24,438 nucleotides of DNA from Oligoflexaceae bacterium (GCA_947474445.1 CANJJY010000010.1:1-24438), one strand, 5' to 3'. Counted from the stretch's first letter, positions 13,958 through 22,351 are shown. A program made the numbers and translations. Notes: generated from the sequence alone by a model not told the origin.

Positions 13958-15124
13958 ATGACTCGCATACGCGCTACGATATTGACTATAGGCACCGAAG
14001 TGAGCAACGGCCAGATCGTCAACAGCAATGCTAGCTGGCTTGCCGATCAGCTCGTGAACTTGAAAATCGACCCGGTCTGGCATTTGACCGTTCCCGATGC
14101 TGAAGATGAGATGATCGATGCTCTGAACATCGCGGCCGATCGCTGCCGTATTCTTTTGATCACGGGTGGCCTCGGTCCAACGGCCGATGACATCACAAGG
14201 CAAGTCGTCGCTCGCTGGTGCGACGATCAGCTGGTGTTCCATGAAGACTCGTGGAAAAAGATTCAATCCCGCTTCGAGCGATTCGGTCATCCGGCGCCGG
14301 AAAGCAATCGCCAGCAATGCTATTTCCCCTCGCGCGCCCAAATCGTCGATAATCCATTCGGCACGGCCAACGCTTTTCACCTGCAGAGGGGAAAGCTCTT
14401 GCTCTGGTGTCTCCCCGGCCCTCCCGATGAGATCAAGGCGATCTGGAGCAAGAGTCTGCGCGATGAATTGCGCGAGATGGGCAAGGGCAGCCAGGCTCTT
14501 ATTCTCTATCGCTGGCAGTGCCTGGGACTCAGCGAATCGGCGCTGGGAGAGATCGTCGAAAAGGCCATTGCCGGATCGACCTTGACCTCGGGCTATCGCC
14601 CTCATTTTCCCTATGAAGAAATCAAAATTTGGTGCCTTGAAAACGAACGTGAGAAAAACCGCAGCTATCTCGAAGGCCTCGATTTGGTCTTAAAACCCTG
14701 GCTGGTCGGCAAGGACGATGCCGACTGCGCGGTGACTTTCCTCGAGCAGCTGCGGCCCTGGCGCGAGGTGTGGATCGACGATGCAGCCACATACGGCGCA
14801 CTTGCCGAGCGTCTCGCCATCGCTTGGTCCAAGGCTCCTTTGCCGGACACCCGCCTCATCTTTCGCGAGCAATTTCCAAGCCCGCATCAGTGTCCCGATC
14901 TCGAAAAGCCTGGGGACAATGTCTTGCACCTCTCCATCAAGACTCTCGATGAAAAAGGCGCTTGGACGATTCGCTGGCACAGCAGCTCGCAGCTCCGTGA
15001 ACAGACTCTGCAACTCGCCTATCGACGCGACCCTAAACGCTTTGATCGCGAACGACGTTTTGTGTGCGAGAAAAGTCTCGTCGCGTGGAACCTTGCCCTG
15101 AGCGAAGGGATACGTCTCGCATGA
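13958..15124 (+). CDS. CinA-like protein with MoCF-type N-domain and degenerate PncC domain
   Basis: A 388-residue protein. The N-terminal domain (1-170) matches the molybdopterin-binding/COG1058 domain of CinA: LTIGTEVSNGQIVNSNASWLA and LLITGGLGPTADD (67-78). In the CinA family this domain carries ADP-ribose pyrophosphatase activity. The middle (about 175-250) fits the CinA linker domain. The C-terminal 130 residues sit where CinA has its NMN-deamidase (PncC) domain, but the hallmark ESCTGGLLAARL reads about DDAATYGALAERL (275-286), so the catalytic serine is gone. The overall size is slightly below full CinA (about 415). The ATG has AAGGA eight bases upstream. The stop overlaps the lpxK start (ATGA). 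Substrate and role are uncertain. Confidence 0.82.
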   Translation: MTRIRATILTIGTEVSNGQIVNSNASWLADQLVNLKIDPVWHLTVPDAEDEMIDALNIAADRCRILLITGGLGPTADDITRQVVARWCDDQLVFHEDSWKKIQSRFERFGHPAPESNRQQCYFPSRAQIVDNPFGTANAFHLQRGKLLLWCLPGPPDEIKAIWSKSLRDELREMGKGSQALILYRWQCLGLSESALGEIVEKAIAGSTLTSGYRPHFPYEEIKIWCLENEREKNRSYLEGLDLVLKPWLVGKDDADCAVTFLEQLRPWREVWIDDAATYGALAERLAIAWSKAPLPDTRLIFREQFPSPHQCPDLEKPGDNVLHLSIKTLDEKGAWTIRWHSSSQLREQTLQLAYRRDPKRFDRERRFVCEKSLVAWNLALSEGIRLA

Positions 15125-16149
15125 TCAAACTGCTGCTGCCGCTCGCTTGGCTCTATGCCTGGGTCGCTCGCTGGCGCGTCGCCCTCTATCAAAGAGGAAT
15201 TTTTCGTCAGCATCGGCTCCCCGGCGTCGTCGTTTCGGTTGGCAATATTGAAGTGGGCGGCACCGGCAAAAGTCCTGTCGTCATTGCCTTATGTGAAGCT
15301 CTCAAAGCGCAGGGCGCAAGGCCCGCTGTCCTCACCCGCGGCTATCGTTCCGGTCTCGCGGCGGATGAATCGGCCGTTTTGATAGCAAGCACCATGCCCA
15401 TGCCCCCGCAAAAAGCGTCTCGGCTCCATGCGGACGAAGCCACCATGCAAGCGCAGCAGCTTGAAGATGTCCCTATCATCATCGGCCGCCGACGGTATGA
15501 GGCAGCCCTCCGTTTCCTCACGCAATTTGCCGCGCCGACTCACTGGATTCTCGACGATGGTTTTCAGCACCTCCGCCTTGCTCGCGATTGCGACATTGTC
15601 CTTCTCAATGCCGCAGCGCCCTTCGATACGGGCTTTTGCCTGCCTCTCGGCCGCCTCCGCGAATTGCCCAAAGCTTTAGCCCGCGCGGATGTTTTAATCC
15701 TCACGCGAGCAGCCCCAGACCTTCCACCTCCCGCCGTTCGCACCTATCTCGACACACTCGGCTTGCCCACACATCGACTCAGGTTTATCGATGGCAAGCC
15801 GCGGCAGCTGATCGGACCGATCAAGGCCCCGGAAAAGGTCGCATCGTGGACGCTCGCTCTCGGTATCGCTCGACCTGAACGCGTCCTGAAGAGTCTAAAG
15901 ACCCAAGGATTGAATCTCGCGCACCACTACAGCGCCGGCGATCATGAGGAATTTGATTTCGACCGCATTAAAACCCTTCTCGCATCCAGTGACGCTTTGA
16001 TCACCAGTGAAAAAGACTACTGGCGAGCTCCCGGCCGCTTTGCAGAGCTCGCGTCACCCGTCTATGTTTTGCCTTTGGAATTAGAATGGGAACGTCCCTC
16101 TTCTTTAATTGAAATTATCGAGCTCTTTACCGAATCTTTACACAAATAA
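15121..16149 (+). CDS. lpxK: Tetraacyldisaccharide 4'-kinase
   Basis: A 342-residue protein with a hydrophobic N-terminal membrane-associating stretch (3-16), the Walker A loop SVGNIEVGGTGKSP (39-52), VLTRGYRSG, and ILDDGFQHLRLARDCDIVLL, all characteristic of LpxK. A later GDHEEFDFDRIK and ITSEKDYWR complete the fold. It phosphorylates the 4' position of the lipid A disaccharide precursor at the inner face of the inner membrane, the step that yields lipid IVA. The ATG overlaps the stop of the cinA-like gene (ATGA), with AAGGGA nearby, so translation is coupled. Neither waaA nor msbA is adjacent. The family match is clear. Confidence 0.95.
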   Translation: MIKLLLPLAWLYAWVARWRVALYQRGIFRQHRLPGVVVSVGNIEVGGTGKSPVVIALCEALKAQGARPAVLTRGYRSGLAADESAVLIASTMPMPPQKASRLHADEATMQAQQLEDVPIIIGRRRYEAALRFLTQFAAPTHWILDDGFQHLRLARDCDIVLLNAAAPFDTGFCLPLGRLRELPKALARADVLILTRAAPDLPPPAVRTYLDTLGLPTHRLRFIDGKPRQLIGPIKAPEKVASWTLALGIARPERVLKSLKTQGLNLAHHYSAGDHEEFDFDRIKTLLASSDALITSEKDYWRAPGRFAELASPVYVLPLELEWERPSSLIEIIELFTESLHK

Positions 16150-16222
16150 TGCTTTGAGTTGAGGGGTTTAAATCGAATTCACGAATTAAAGTTCACCGCC
16201 CATGAAAGGTCTTCCAAATCCT

Positions 16223-16251
16223 TTGCTTTTCATCAGACCACCAGTTATATC
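16223..16251 (+). promoter_or_regulatory. Putative phoB promoter
   Basis: TTGCTT (3 of 6), 17 bases, TATATC (4 of 6), 45 bases before the phoB GTG. I see no convincing pair of CTGTCAT-like Pho-box repeats near it, so autoregulation cannot be claimed from the sequence. Confidence 0.35.
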
Positions 16252-16296
16252 TGAGGCCAAGCTGCAGAACCAACACCCGCTTTTTTGGAGGTCTGA

Positions 16297-16983
16297 GTGA
16301 AGCACATCCTCGTGATTGAAGACGATCCGGATATCCGCGAATTGCTCGGTTACAATCTCAGCCGCGAAGGCTTTGAAGTCACTTTGTGCAGCAATGGACG
16401 CGAAGGCCTCGAAAAAGCCCTACAGCGCAAGGCCGACTTGATCATCCTCGATCTGATGCTGCCGCAACTCAACGGCGTCGAAGTCTGCAAGAAGATCCGC
16501 GAACATCCTGAACGTCGCGTGACTCCCATCATCATGCTGACAGCCAAGAGTGAAGAGACTGATGTCGTCTACGGATTGGGCGTCGGTGCCGACGATTACA
16601 TGACGAAACCATTTGGCGTTAAAGAGCTGGTCGCCCGCGTCTACACGCGCCTCAGGACGCAGTCGACAGTCGAGAAGACTGAAGAGGACATCGTTCGGCA
16701 AGGCGACGTCGAAGTGGATAGAGCGCGGTTTCAAGTTCGGGTCGGTTCGCAGCAAATCCTCATGACCCTCGCCGAATTCCGTTTATTCGATGCTCTCATC
16801 TCGCGTCCGGGCATCGTCTTGTCGCGCGATCGCTTGCTTGACGCCGTAACGGGCGGCGAAGGTGTTCTCATCGATCGAAACATCGACGTTCACGTGCGAT
16901 CGATTCGCAAGAAGTTGGGGGAATCACGCGATCTCATCCAAACCGTGCGCGGTCTAGGGTATAAGTTCAAGGAAGCTCAATGA
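16297..16983 (+). CDS. phoB: PhoB-type response regulator (OmpR family)
   Basis: A 228-residue two-domain regulator. The receiver domain (1-120) has the acidic pair EDDPD, the phospho-acceptor Asp52 (ILDLMLPQLNG), Thr82 and Lys104 (TKPF). The winged-helix DNA-binding domain (about 135-228) contains LTLAEFRLFDALISRPGIVLSRDRLLDAV-like sequence and ends VRGLGYKF. The start is GTG, with GGAGG five bases upstream. The stop overlaps the phoR start (ATGA). With phoR and pstSCAB following directly, it is the regulator of phosphate starvation: phosphorylated by PhoR, it would activate pst and other Pho genes. The sequence alone would say only OmpR family; the neighbours make PhoB likely. Confidence 0.9.
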   Translation: MKHILVIEDDPDIRELLGYNLSREGFEVTLCSNGREGLEKALQRKADLIILDLMLPQLNGVEVCKKIREHPERRVTPIIMLTAKSEETDVVYGLGVGADDYMTKPFGVKELVARVYTRLRTQSTVEKTEEDIVRQGDVEVDRARFQVRVGSQQILMTLAEFRLFDALISRPGIVLSRDRLLDAVTGGEGVLIDRNIDVHVRSIRKKLGESRDLIQTVRGLGYKFKEAQ

Positions 16984-18410
16984 TCCGTTCGCGGTTCTTT
17001 TGGAAAAATTTTCTCTCGTACGTCTTGATCATTGCCTTCACGACTTTCATCGTCAGCTACCTGCTCGTTATCAAGGCCGAACAGTTCGTCGAACACACCG
17101 CGCTTGAGAGCCTCCAGGAGAAGCTGGTGCTGTTCGAAGCTTTCTTCGAAGACGGCACGAGTTGGCGAGACCCCGAAACGATCAAAAAGTTGATACAGAT
17201 GGCGCGCGACACCAACACGCGCCTCACCGTCCTCGACGAGCACGGCGAAATCTTGATGGAATCGGAGATAGAAGAAATCCAGATATCCGAAAATCACAAG
17301 ACTAGACCCGAAGTGGCACAGGCCGTGCGCGATTCGCTGGGCGTAGCAAAGCGTTACAGCACCCTCAAAGATGCCCAGACGCTTTATACAGCCAAGAAAA
17401 CCGAAACCCAGAAGGGCCCTCTCATCATTCGCCTCGGCGTTCCCATCGGCGATATCCAGTCCCGCTTGAGCGATATCTTTTCCGCCCTGGCGATTGGCGC
17501 TGGATTTGGAATGGTCCTGTCGCTGCTCGTCGCTCTCGTCATTGTGCGTCGCATCACTGATCCCGTATCGGAGATGACCAAAGTCGCCGGCGCGATCAGT
17601 CTCGGCAACTATGCAGCGCGGATCAGGCGTCTTCCCAACAACGAAATCGGCACTTTGGGCGAAGCGATCAATCGACTGGCAGAGGCGGTGCAAGCCAACA
17701 TCTCCCGACGAGAAAAGATGGAGCAGATCCGGCGTGAGTTTTCCAGCAACGTCTCGCACGAGCTCAAGACACCTTTGACTTCGATCAAGGGCTACGTCGA
17801 CACTCTCCTGACCGGAGCTCTCGACGACAAAGAGAACAACGTCCGCTTTCTCCGCATCATAGAAAACAATGTCGACCGCCTGTCCAACCTCGTGACCGAT
17901 CTCTTGCGCCTGGCGACGATAGAAGCCAACGAGGGCGTGGTGACGCTTGAACCTGTCGATTGGCTGCCTATCGTCCAGGAAGCGCTCGCCAGACATCAAA
18001 TCAAGGCGGACAATAAAAAGCTCGATATCTCCGTCTCGGTGGGTACAAACAACTCTTCGACGCTGGTCAAAGGACGCGCCAAAGCCATGTCGCACATCCT
18101 CGATAACCTGCTCAACAACGCCTTGCACTACACACCCGAGCAAGGTCGTATTGAAATCACAATACGTCAAGAAGGCAAGTTCATTGAATTGGCTGTCGCC
18201 GACTCGGGAATTGGAATTGCACCTCAGGATCAACCGCGGGTCTTCGAACGCTTTTATAGAGTCGATACGGCGCGCTCGAGGAACGAAGGTGGCACGGGGC
18301 TCGGTCTCGCCATAGTCAAGCACCTTGTGATCCAGCTCCACGGTACAATTTCCGTCGATAGTCAACTCGGAAAAGGCGCCATTTTCAGGGTCCGCCTGCT
18401 CGCTAATTAA
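16980..18410 (+). CDS. phoR: PhoR-type sensor histidine kinase
   Basis: A 476-residue inner-membrane kinase. It has a first membrane span at about 12-32, a small periplasmic or extracytoplasmic region of about 135 residues, a second span at about 167-189, a HAMP linker (190-242), the phospho-acceptor His260 in SSNVSHELKTPLTSIKGYVDT, and an ATPase domain with an N box (HILDNLLNNALHYTP), DSGIGI and GGTGLGLAIV. It resembles the larger PhoR forms with an extracytoplasmic domain, not E. coli PhoR, which is mostly cytoplasmic with a PAS domain; no PAS is evident here. It should phosphorylate PhoB when phosphate is low, with input from the Pst transporter. The ATG overlaps the phoB stop. A 237-base gap separates it from pstS. 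Confidence 0.92.
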   Translation: MIRSRFFWKNFLSYVLIIAFTTFIVSYLLVIKAEQFVEHTALESLQEKLVLFEAFFEDGTSWRDPETIKKLIQMARDTNTRLTVLDEHGEILMESEIEEIQISENHKTRPEVAQAVRDSLGVAKRYSTLKDAQTLYTAKKTETQKGPLIIRLGVPIGDIQSRLSDIFSALAIGAGFGMVLSLLVALVIVRRITDPVSEMTKVAGAISLGNYAARIRRLPNNEIGTLGEAINRLAEAVQANISRREKMEQIRREFSSNVSHELKTPLTSIKGYVDTLLTGALDDKENNVRFLRIIENNVDRLSNLVTDLLRLATIEANEGVVTLEPVDWLPIVQEALARHQIKADNKKLDISVSVGTNNSSTLVKGRAKAMSHILDNLLNNALHYTPEQGRIEITIRQEGKFIELAVADSGIGIAPQDQPRVFERFYRVDTARSRNEGGTGLGLAIVKHLVIQLHGTISVDSQLGKGAIFRVRLLAN

Positions 18411-18547
18411 GATTTTTTGCTTTCGTCAGAGCGGCTTTACGGGTATATACAACCGCCATCCGCGACGCATTTTTGAAGTCAAATGAGCAGGGTAGTTTGA
18501 AAGATGATGAAGCTCACCACATTTTTTCAGAATGCCTTTATTCGGAT

Positions 18548-18566
18548 TTTACATTTTCCCTGTAAA
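18548..18566 (+). promoter_or_regulatory. TTTACA-N7-TGTAAA palindrome in the pstS leader region
   Basis: A 6-bp inverted repeat about 80 bases upstream of the pstS start. Its right half reads CTGTAAA, 5 of 7 with the Pho-box unit CTGTCAT, but no good second unit lies 11 bases away. PhoB control of pstS is expected from the family; this site as the binding site is a guess. Confidence 0.3.
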
Positions 18567-18573
18567 CGCGTGG

Positions 18574-18597
18574 CAAGCTATAGCTTGTTGCAAGCTA
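18574..18597 (+). repeat. Triple CAAGCTA repeat upstream of pstS
   Basis: CAAGCTA (18574-18580), its reverse complement TAGCTTG (18581-18587), and CAAGCTA again (18591-18597). The first two form a perfect 14-base palindrome containing TATAGC, a possible -10. A short hairpin, GGCTC/GAGCC (18605-18620), follows before the ribosome site. The arrangement suggests an operator or leader structure. Nothing else notable is in 18411-18547. Confidence 0.5.
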
Positions 18598-18647
18598 GAG
18601 ATAGGGCTCCCTGAAGAGCCGCTTATAAACATCTTGGGAGAGTGATC

Positions 18648-19583
18648 ATGAACGTTTCCAAAATTATCGCCGGCCTCATGGCGGTGAGCGCAGCAACAAC
18701 GGGCTGGGCAGTGGACAAGTCCCTGAAGGGCGAAGTCAAGCTCGATGGTTCGAGCACTGTTTTTCCTATCGCCGAAGCTGCAGCCGAAGAATTTCAAAAA
18801 GAATACCCCAACGTCCGCGTCACCGTCGGTCTCTCAGGCACGGGTGGCGGATTCAAGAAATTCGTTGCGGGCGAAATCGATATCAGTAACGCTTCGCGCA
18901 AGATCAAAGACGAAGAGAGCAAGAAGGCCGAAGGCAACAAAGTTGCTTTCGTCGAATTGCCTCTAGCAAACGACGGCATTTCTGTCGTCGTGAATCCACA
19001 GAATAAATTCGTCACCAGCCTGACTCTCGAGCAGCTCAAAGCGATTTGGGAACCAGGCAGCAAAGTCAAGACGTGGAAAGACGTCGATCCCAGCTGGCCC
19101 GCCGATGCCATCAAGCTTTACGGCCCTGGTTCCGATTCGGGTACTTTTGATTTCTTCACAGAACACGTCATGGGAACAGCTCGCCTGTCTCGCAATGATT
19201 ACAATGCCAGCGAAGACGACAACGTTCTCGTCACCGGCGTAAGCCGCGATAAGAGTGCGATGGGATATTTCGGCTTTGCCTATTTCGTCGAAAACCAAAA
19301 AACCCTGCGCGCGGTTCCGATCTCGCACAAGGGTCAACCACCTGTGTTGCCTTCCGTCGAATCCATCGAAAAAGGCACTTACTCCCTCGCTCGCCCTCTC
19401 TTGCTTTATGTGAATCTAAAATCAGCGCAGCGACCTGAAGTCAAAGCCTTCGTCGAGTTCATCGTCAAGAACGGTGCAAAGCTTTCGAAAGAAGTGGGAT
19501 ACGTCCCTCTCAAAGAAGCTGTTTACACTGAAACAGTCAAAAAGTTTCAGGGTGCAGTTGGCAGCGCAAAGCCAAGCCATTGA
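18648..19583 (+). CDS. pstS: Phosphate-binding periplasmic protein
   Basis: A 311-residue periplasmic solute-binding protein with a signal peptide (to about residue 21, GWA-VDK). The phosphate-coordinating segments of the family are present: LDGSSTVFPIAEA (32-44), LSGTGGGFKKFVAGEIDISNASRKI, and GPGSDSGTFDFF. It captures phosphate with high affinity and delivers it to PstCA. The ATG 18648 has GGGAG seven bases upstream; a GTG six bases earlier is in frame but too close to that site. It is the first gene of pstSCAB, and a very stable hairpin follows it, which would favour higher PstS than permease levels. The family is unmistakable and it is complete. Confidence 0.96.
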   Translation: MNVSKIIAGLMAVSAATTGWAVDKSLKGEVKLDGSSTVFPIAEAAAEEFQKEYPNVRVTVGLSGTGGGFKKFVAGEIDISNASRKIKDEESKKAEGNKVAFVELPLANDGISVVVNPQNKFVTSLTLEQLKAIWEPGSKVKTWKDVDPSWPADAIKLYGPGSDSGTFDFFTEHVMGTARLSRNDYNASEDDNVLVTGVSRDKSAMGYFGFAYFVENQKTLRAVPISHKGQPPVLPSVESIEKGTYSLARPLLLYVNLKSAQRPEVKAFVEFIVKNGAKLSKEVGYVPLKEAVYTETVKKFQGAVGSAKPSH

Positions 19584-19605
19584 TCGATCGTATAGGTCTC
19601 TAAGC

Positions 19606-19670
19606 GGCTCTCGAGAAACTTTCGCGGAACTCGTCATCTGACTCGTTCCGCGAAAAAATTTTCGAGAGCC
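19606..19670 (+). repeat. Long two-tier hairpin between pstS and pstC
   Basis: Inner arms TTCGCGGAAC (19621-19630) and GTTCCGCGAA (19645-19654) pair perfectly around a 14-base loop. Outer arms GGCTCTCGA (19606-19614) and TCGAGAGCC (19662-19670) also pair perfectly, with three A-T pairs between. In total there are about 22 pairs in 65 nt. Lying between the binding-protein and permease genes, it probably protects or partly terminates the pstS mRNA. Confidence 0.75.
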
Positions 19671-19694
19671 TCGCCTTTAGCGAAGGAGGGCAAC

Positions 19695-20612
19695 GTGTCA
19701 AGCAAGAGCCAACTCTGGGCCAAAGTCAGTCCATGGCAGCGATGGCGAGAAGAACTCGTGTTGCGCGCGCTTTTCATCTGCGCTCTCATTTCCGTTTTTA
19801 CCACCCTCGGCATCATCTACATTCTCTTCGGCGAGTCCCTTCAGTTCTTCGCACACGTTTCGCCTTTGGATTTCTTTTTCGGGCGTGAATGGGCTCCCAT
19901 GTTCGAGCCTCGCAGCTTTGGTGTTCTACCGCTCGTATCAGGGACGATGCTGATAGCAGTCGGCGCCCTCGTCATCGCCCTGCCTTTGGGAGTTGGTATT
20001 GCGATTTATACGGCGGAATATGCGACGGGGCGGTGGCAAAAGATTCTGAAGCCTACGCTCGAAATCCTCGCGGGTATTCCTTCCGTCGTTTACGGTTATT
20101 TTGCGTTGAACAAGATTACGCCTTTGCTGCAAGCCATTTATCCCGACACCGAAGTTTTCAATGCCGCCAGCGCCTCACTCGTGATCGCGATCATGATCCT
20201 GCCGACCATCGCCTCGATCTGCGATGATTCCATCCGCGCGGTTCCCAAAGCGGTTCGCGACGGAGCCTATGCATTGGGAACGCGTAAATCAGAAGTGATC
20301 GCCCATATCGTAGTTCCTTCAGCGCTCAGCGGGATTCTCGCTTCTTTTATCTTAGCTTTTTCCCGAGCGATCGGCGAAACGATGGCGGTCACTCTCGCGG
20401 CCGGGGCCACTCCAAAGTTGACGCTCAACCCTTTCGAAGGCGTTCAAGCCATGACGGCCTACATTGCCCAGGTCAGCATGGGTGACGTATCGCATGGATC
20501 TATCGAATATCAATCTATTTTTGCCGTCGGCCTAGTGCTCTTTCTCATGACTCTTGGCATGAATCTCCTGTCGCAATTCATTGTCAAACGCTACGCGAGG
20601 AAGTATGAATGA
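19695..20612 (+). CDS. pstC: Phosphate ABC transporter permease PstC
   Basis: A 305-residue inner-membrane permease with six predicted spans. The first is at about 24-46 (LRALFICALISVFTTLGIIYILF), then a periplasmic loop with the FFFGREWAPMFEPRSFGVLPLVSGT signature of PstC, then five more spans. The ABC-ATPase contact (EAA) loop reads AVRDGAYALGTRKSEVIAHIVVPSALSGI, followed by FSRAIGETMAVTLAAG. With PstA it forms the channel through which PstB-driven uptake of phosphate occurs. The GTG start has AGGAGG five bases upstream. The stop overlaps the pstA start (ATGA). Confidence 0.95.
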   Translation: MSSKSQLWAKVSPWQRWREELVLRALFICALISVFTTLGIIYILFGESLQFFAHVSPLDFFFGREWAPMFEPRSFGVLPLVSGTMLIAVGALVIALPLGVGIAIYTAEYATGRWQKILKPTLEILAGIPSVVYGYFALNKITPLLQAIYPDTEVFNAASASLVIAIMILPTIASICDDSIRAVPKAVRDGAYALGTRKSEVIAHIVVPSALSGILASFILAFSRAIGETMAVTLAAGATPKLTLNPFEGVQAMTAYIAQVSMGDVSHGSIEYQSIFAVGLVLFLMTLGMNLLSQFIVKRYARKYE

Positions 20613-21550
20613 GTCAGATCGAAGGTACTGTCGATAATCCCAAACGCGCCTTGCGTGAACAGGATCGTTCCATGCCAGACAAGGAAAATCGGGCTATTTT
20701 TGCTGTCAATGCTCAACGGCGTAAGCTGAAAGAGCAGGTCTTCTATTATCTTATTTTCTTGGCGACGCTCTCGGCTCTGTTCGTCCTGGTCTATTTGATA
20801 GGCAGCATTTTTAGCGATGGCTGGCCCTATCTCAATTGGGATTTCCTCACCAACTTCCCCTCGCGCTTTCCCGCTAAAGCAGGCTTTAAATCCGCCATCT
20901 ATGGAACTGCCTGGTTAGGCTGCCTCACTCTGTTCTTTTCCGTTTTATTTGGAGTGGGCAGCGCCGTATACCTGCAGGAGTTGTCGGCCAAAGGTCGCTT
21001 GAGTTCAGGCATCGAACTCAGTATCGCGACTTTGGCCGGAGTTCCCTCGATCATTTACGGGATGCTAGGGCTTGGGATTTTCGTTCGCTTCCTCGCCCTT
21101 GGCCGCTCCGTCCTTGCAGGTGCGCTAACTCTTAGTCTTCTCATCCTGCCCGTCATCATCATCGCCTCGAGGGAAGCGCTCAAAAGCGTGCCCGATTCGA
21201 TCAGGATGGGCGCTTTCGCCCTGGGTGCTACGCGCTGGCAAACCGTGCGCGATCACGTCCTGCCTGCAGCCATTCCTGGAATCGCTACGGGCGTGATTTT
21301 AGCGATGGCGCGATCCATCGGCGAAGCCGCTCCTTTGATCCTGCTGGGAGCCCTGACTTATATCGCGTTCGTGCCGGAATCAGTGTTTGATAGTTTCACG
21401 GCCATGCCCATTCAAATTTTCAACTGGGCTTCGCGGCCGCAAGCGCAGTTTCACGACTTGGCCGCAGCGGGCATCATCGTTCTGCTGGGTTTCCTTCTCA
21501 TTTGCAACTCAGCGGCCATCATCCTCCGTTCGAGATGGAGAGCTAAATAA
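20609..21550 (+). CDS. pstA: Phosphate ABC transporter permease PstA
   Basis: A 313-residue permease. An unusually long charged cytoplasmic N-terminus of about 42 residues precedes six spans, the first at about 45-68. The EAA loop, SIRMGAFALGATRWQTVRDHVLPAAIPGI, is followed by ARSIGEAAPLILLGAL, which is diagnostic of PstA. It is the partner of PstC in the inner membrane. The ATG overlaps the pstC stop and has GAGGA within the pstC coding end, so translation is coupled. pstB starts one base after its stop. Confidence 0.95.
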   Translation: MSQIEGTVDNPKRALREQDRSMPDKENRAIFAVNAQRRKLKEQVFYYLIFLATLSALFVLVYLIGSIFSDGWPYLNWDFLTNFPSRFPAKAGFKSAIYGTAWLGCLTLFFSVLFGVGSAVYLQELSAKGRLSSGIELSIATLAGVPSIIYGMLGLGIFVRFLALGRSVLAGALTLSLLILPVIIIASREALKSVPDSIRMGAFALGATRWQTVRDHVLPAAIPGIATGVILAMARSIGEAAPLILLGALTYIAFVPESVFDSFTAMPIQIFNWASRPQAQFHDLAAAGIIVLLGFLLICNSAAIILRSRWRAK

Positions 21551-21551
21551 A

Positions 21552-22316
21552 ATGGTTAATTCTCACAGCAGTTCGATATTGGAAACGCGAAACCTCAATA
21601 TTTACTACGGTGAAAAAAAGGTTATTCGCAACGTCAGCCTCAAGGTCCCCAAGCGGACTGTGACAGCTATGATTGGGCCTTCGGGCTGTGGCAAAAGCAC
21701 CTTGCTCCGTACCTTTAACCGTATGAACGACTTTATCGATATCTTCCGCTTCGAAGGCGAAGTGCTGTTTGAAGGCACGGACATCTATCGCTCAAAAACA
21801 GATGTCACGGAGTTTCGTCGTCGCGTCGGCATGGTTTTTCAAAAACCAAATCCATTTACCTCGTCGATCGCCAAGAACATCACGTGGGGTCCGCAGATCA
21901 ATGGCTATCGCGGCGATCTCAACGAGCTGGTTGAAAGCAGTCTCCGCAAAGCCGCCCTCTGGGACGAGGTCAAAGATAAGCTGAACGACAGCGGACTAGC
22001 ACTTTCGGGCGGACAGCAGCAGAGACTCTGCATTGCCCGCGCCATTGCGATGGATCCAGAGGTGATCCTGATGGACGAACCCTGCTCGGCCCTCGATCCC
22101 CAGTCGACCTTGGCTATTGAAGACTTGATCCACGAATTAAAGCAAAACTACACGATCGTCATCGTCACGCACAATATGCAGCAAGCAGCCCGGGTTTCGG
22201 AATTCACCGCCTTTCTTTACAACGGTGACCTTATCGAATTCGATGAAACCTCTAAAATCTTTTCCCATCCCGCGGAGAAGCTGACCCGAGATTACATTGT
22301 CGGTCGCTTTGGCTGA
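21552..22316 (+). CDS. pstB: Phosphate ABC transporter ATPase
   Basis: A 254-residue ATPase, the normal PstB length. It has Walker A GPSGCGKST (42-50), the PstB-specific LRTFNRMND, Q-loop VFQKPNPF, signature LSGGQQQR, Walker B VILMDEPCSALDP, and the H-loop His in VIVTHNMQQAARVSE. It powers phosphate import by PstCA at the cytoplasmic face and helps relay phosphate status to PhoR. The start ATG 21552 comes one base after the pstA stop, with GGAGAG nine bases upstream; an upstream extension of the frame overlaps pstA and is not native. phoU, which commonly follows pstB, is absent: a terminator comes next. Confidence 0.97.
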   Translation: MVNSHSSSILETRNLNIYYGEKKVIRNVSLKVPKRTVTAMIGPSGCGKSTLLRTFNRMNDFIDIFRFEGEVLFEGTDIYRSKTDVTEFRRRVGMVFQKPNPFTSSIAKNITWGPQINGYRGDLNELVESSLRKAALWDEVKDKLNDSGLALSGGQQQRLCIARAIAMDPEVILMDEPCSALDPQSTLAIEDLIHELKQNYTIVIVTHNMQQAARVSEFTAFLYNGDLIEFDETSKIFSHPAEKLTRDYIVGRFG

Positions 22317-22351
22317 CAAAATCCCTGCCTTTATTGCTGTTCGGACCCTTC

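Noticed and set aside
16150..16296. TTCAC repeats as a Pho box before phoB
   Set aside because: The two TTCAC words are 14 bases apart, not the 11-base period of Pho boxes, and do not resemble CTGTCAT.
16977..18365. A 462-codon open frame antisense to phoR
   Set aside because: It mirrors almost the whole kinase gene, has no domain-like sequence or ribosome site, and such shadow frames are common opposite GC-biased codons.
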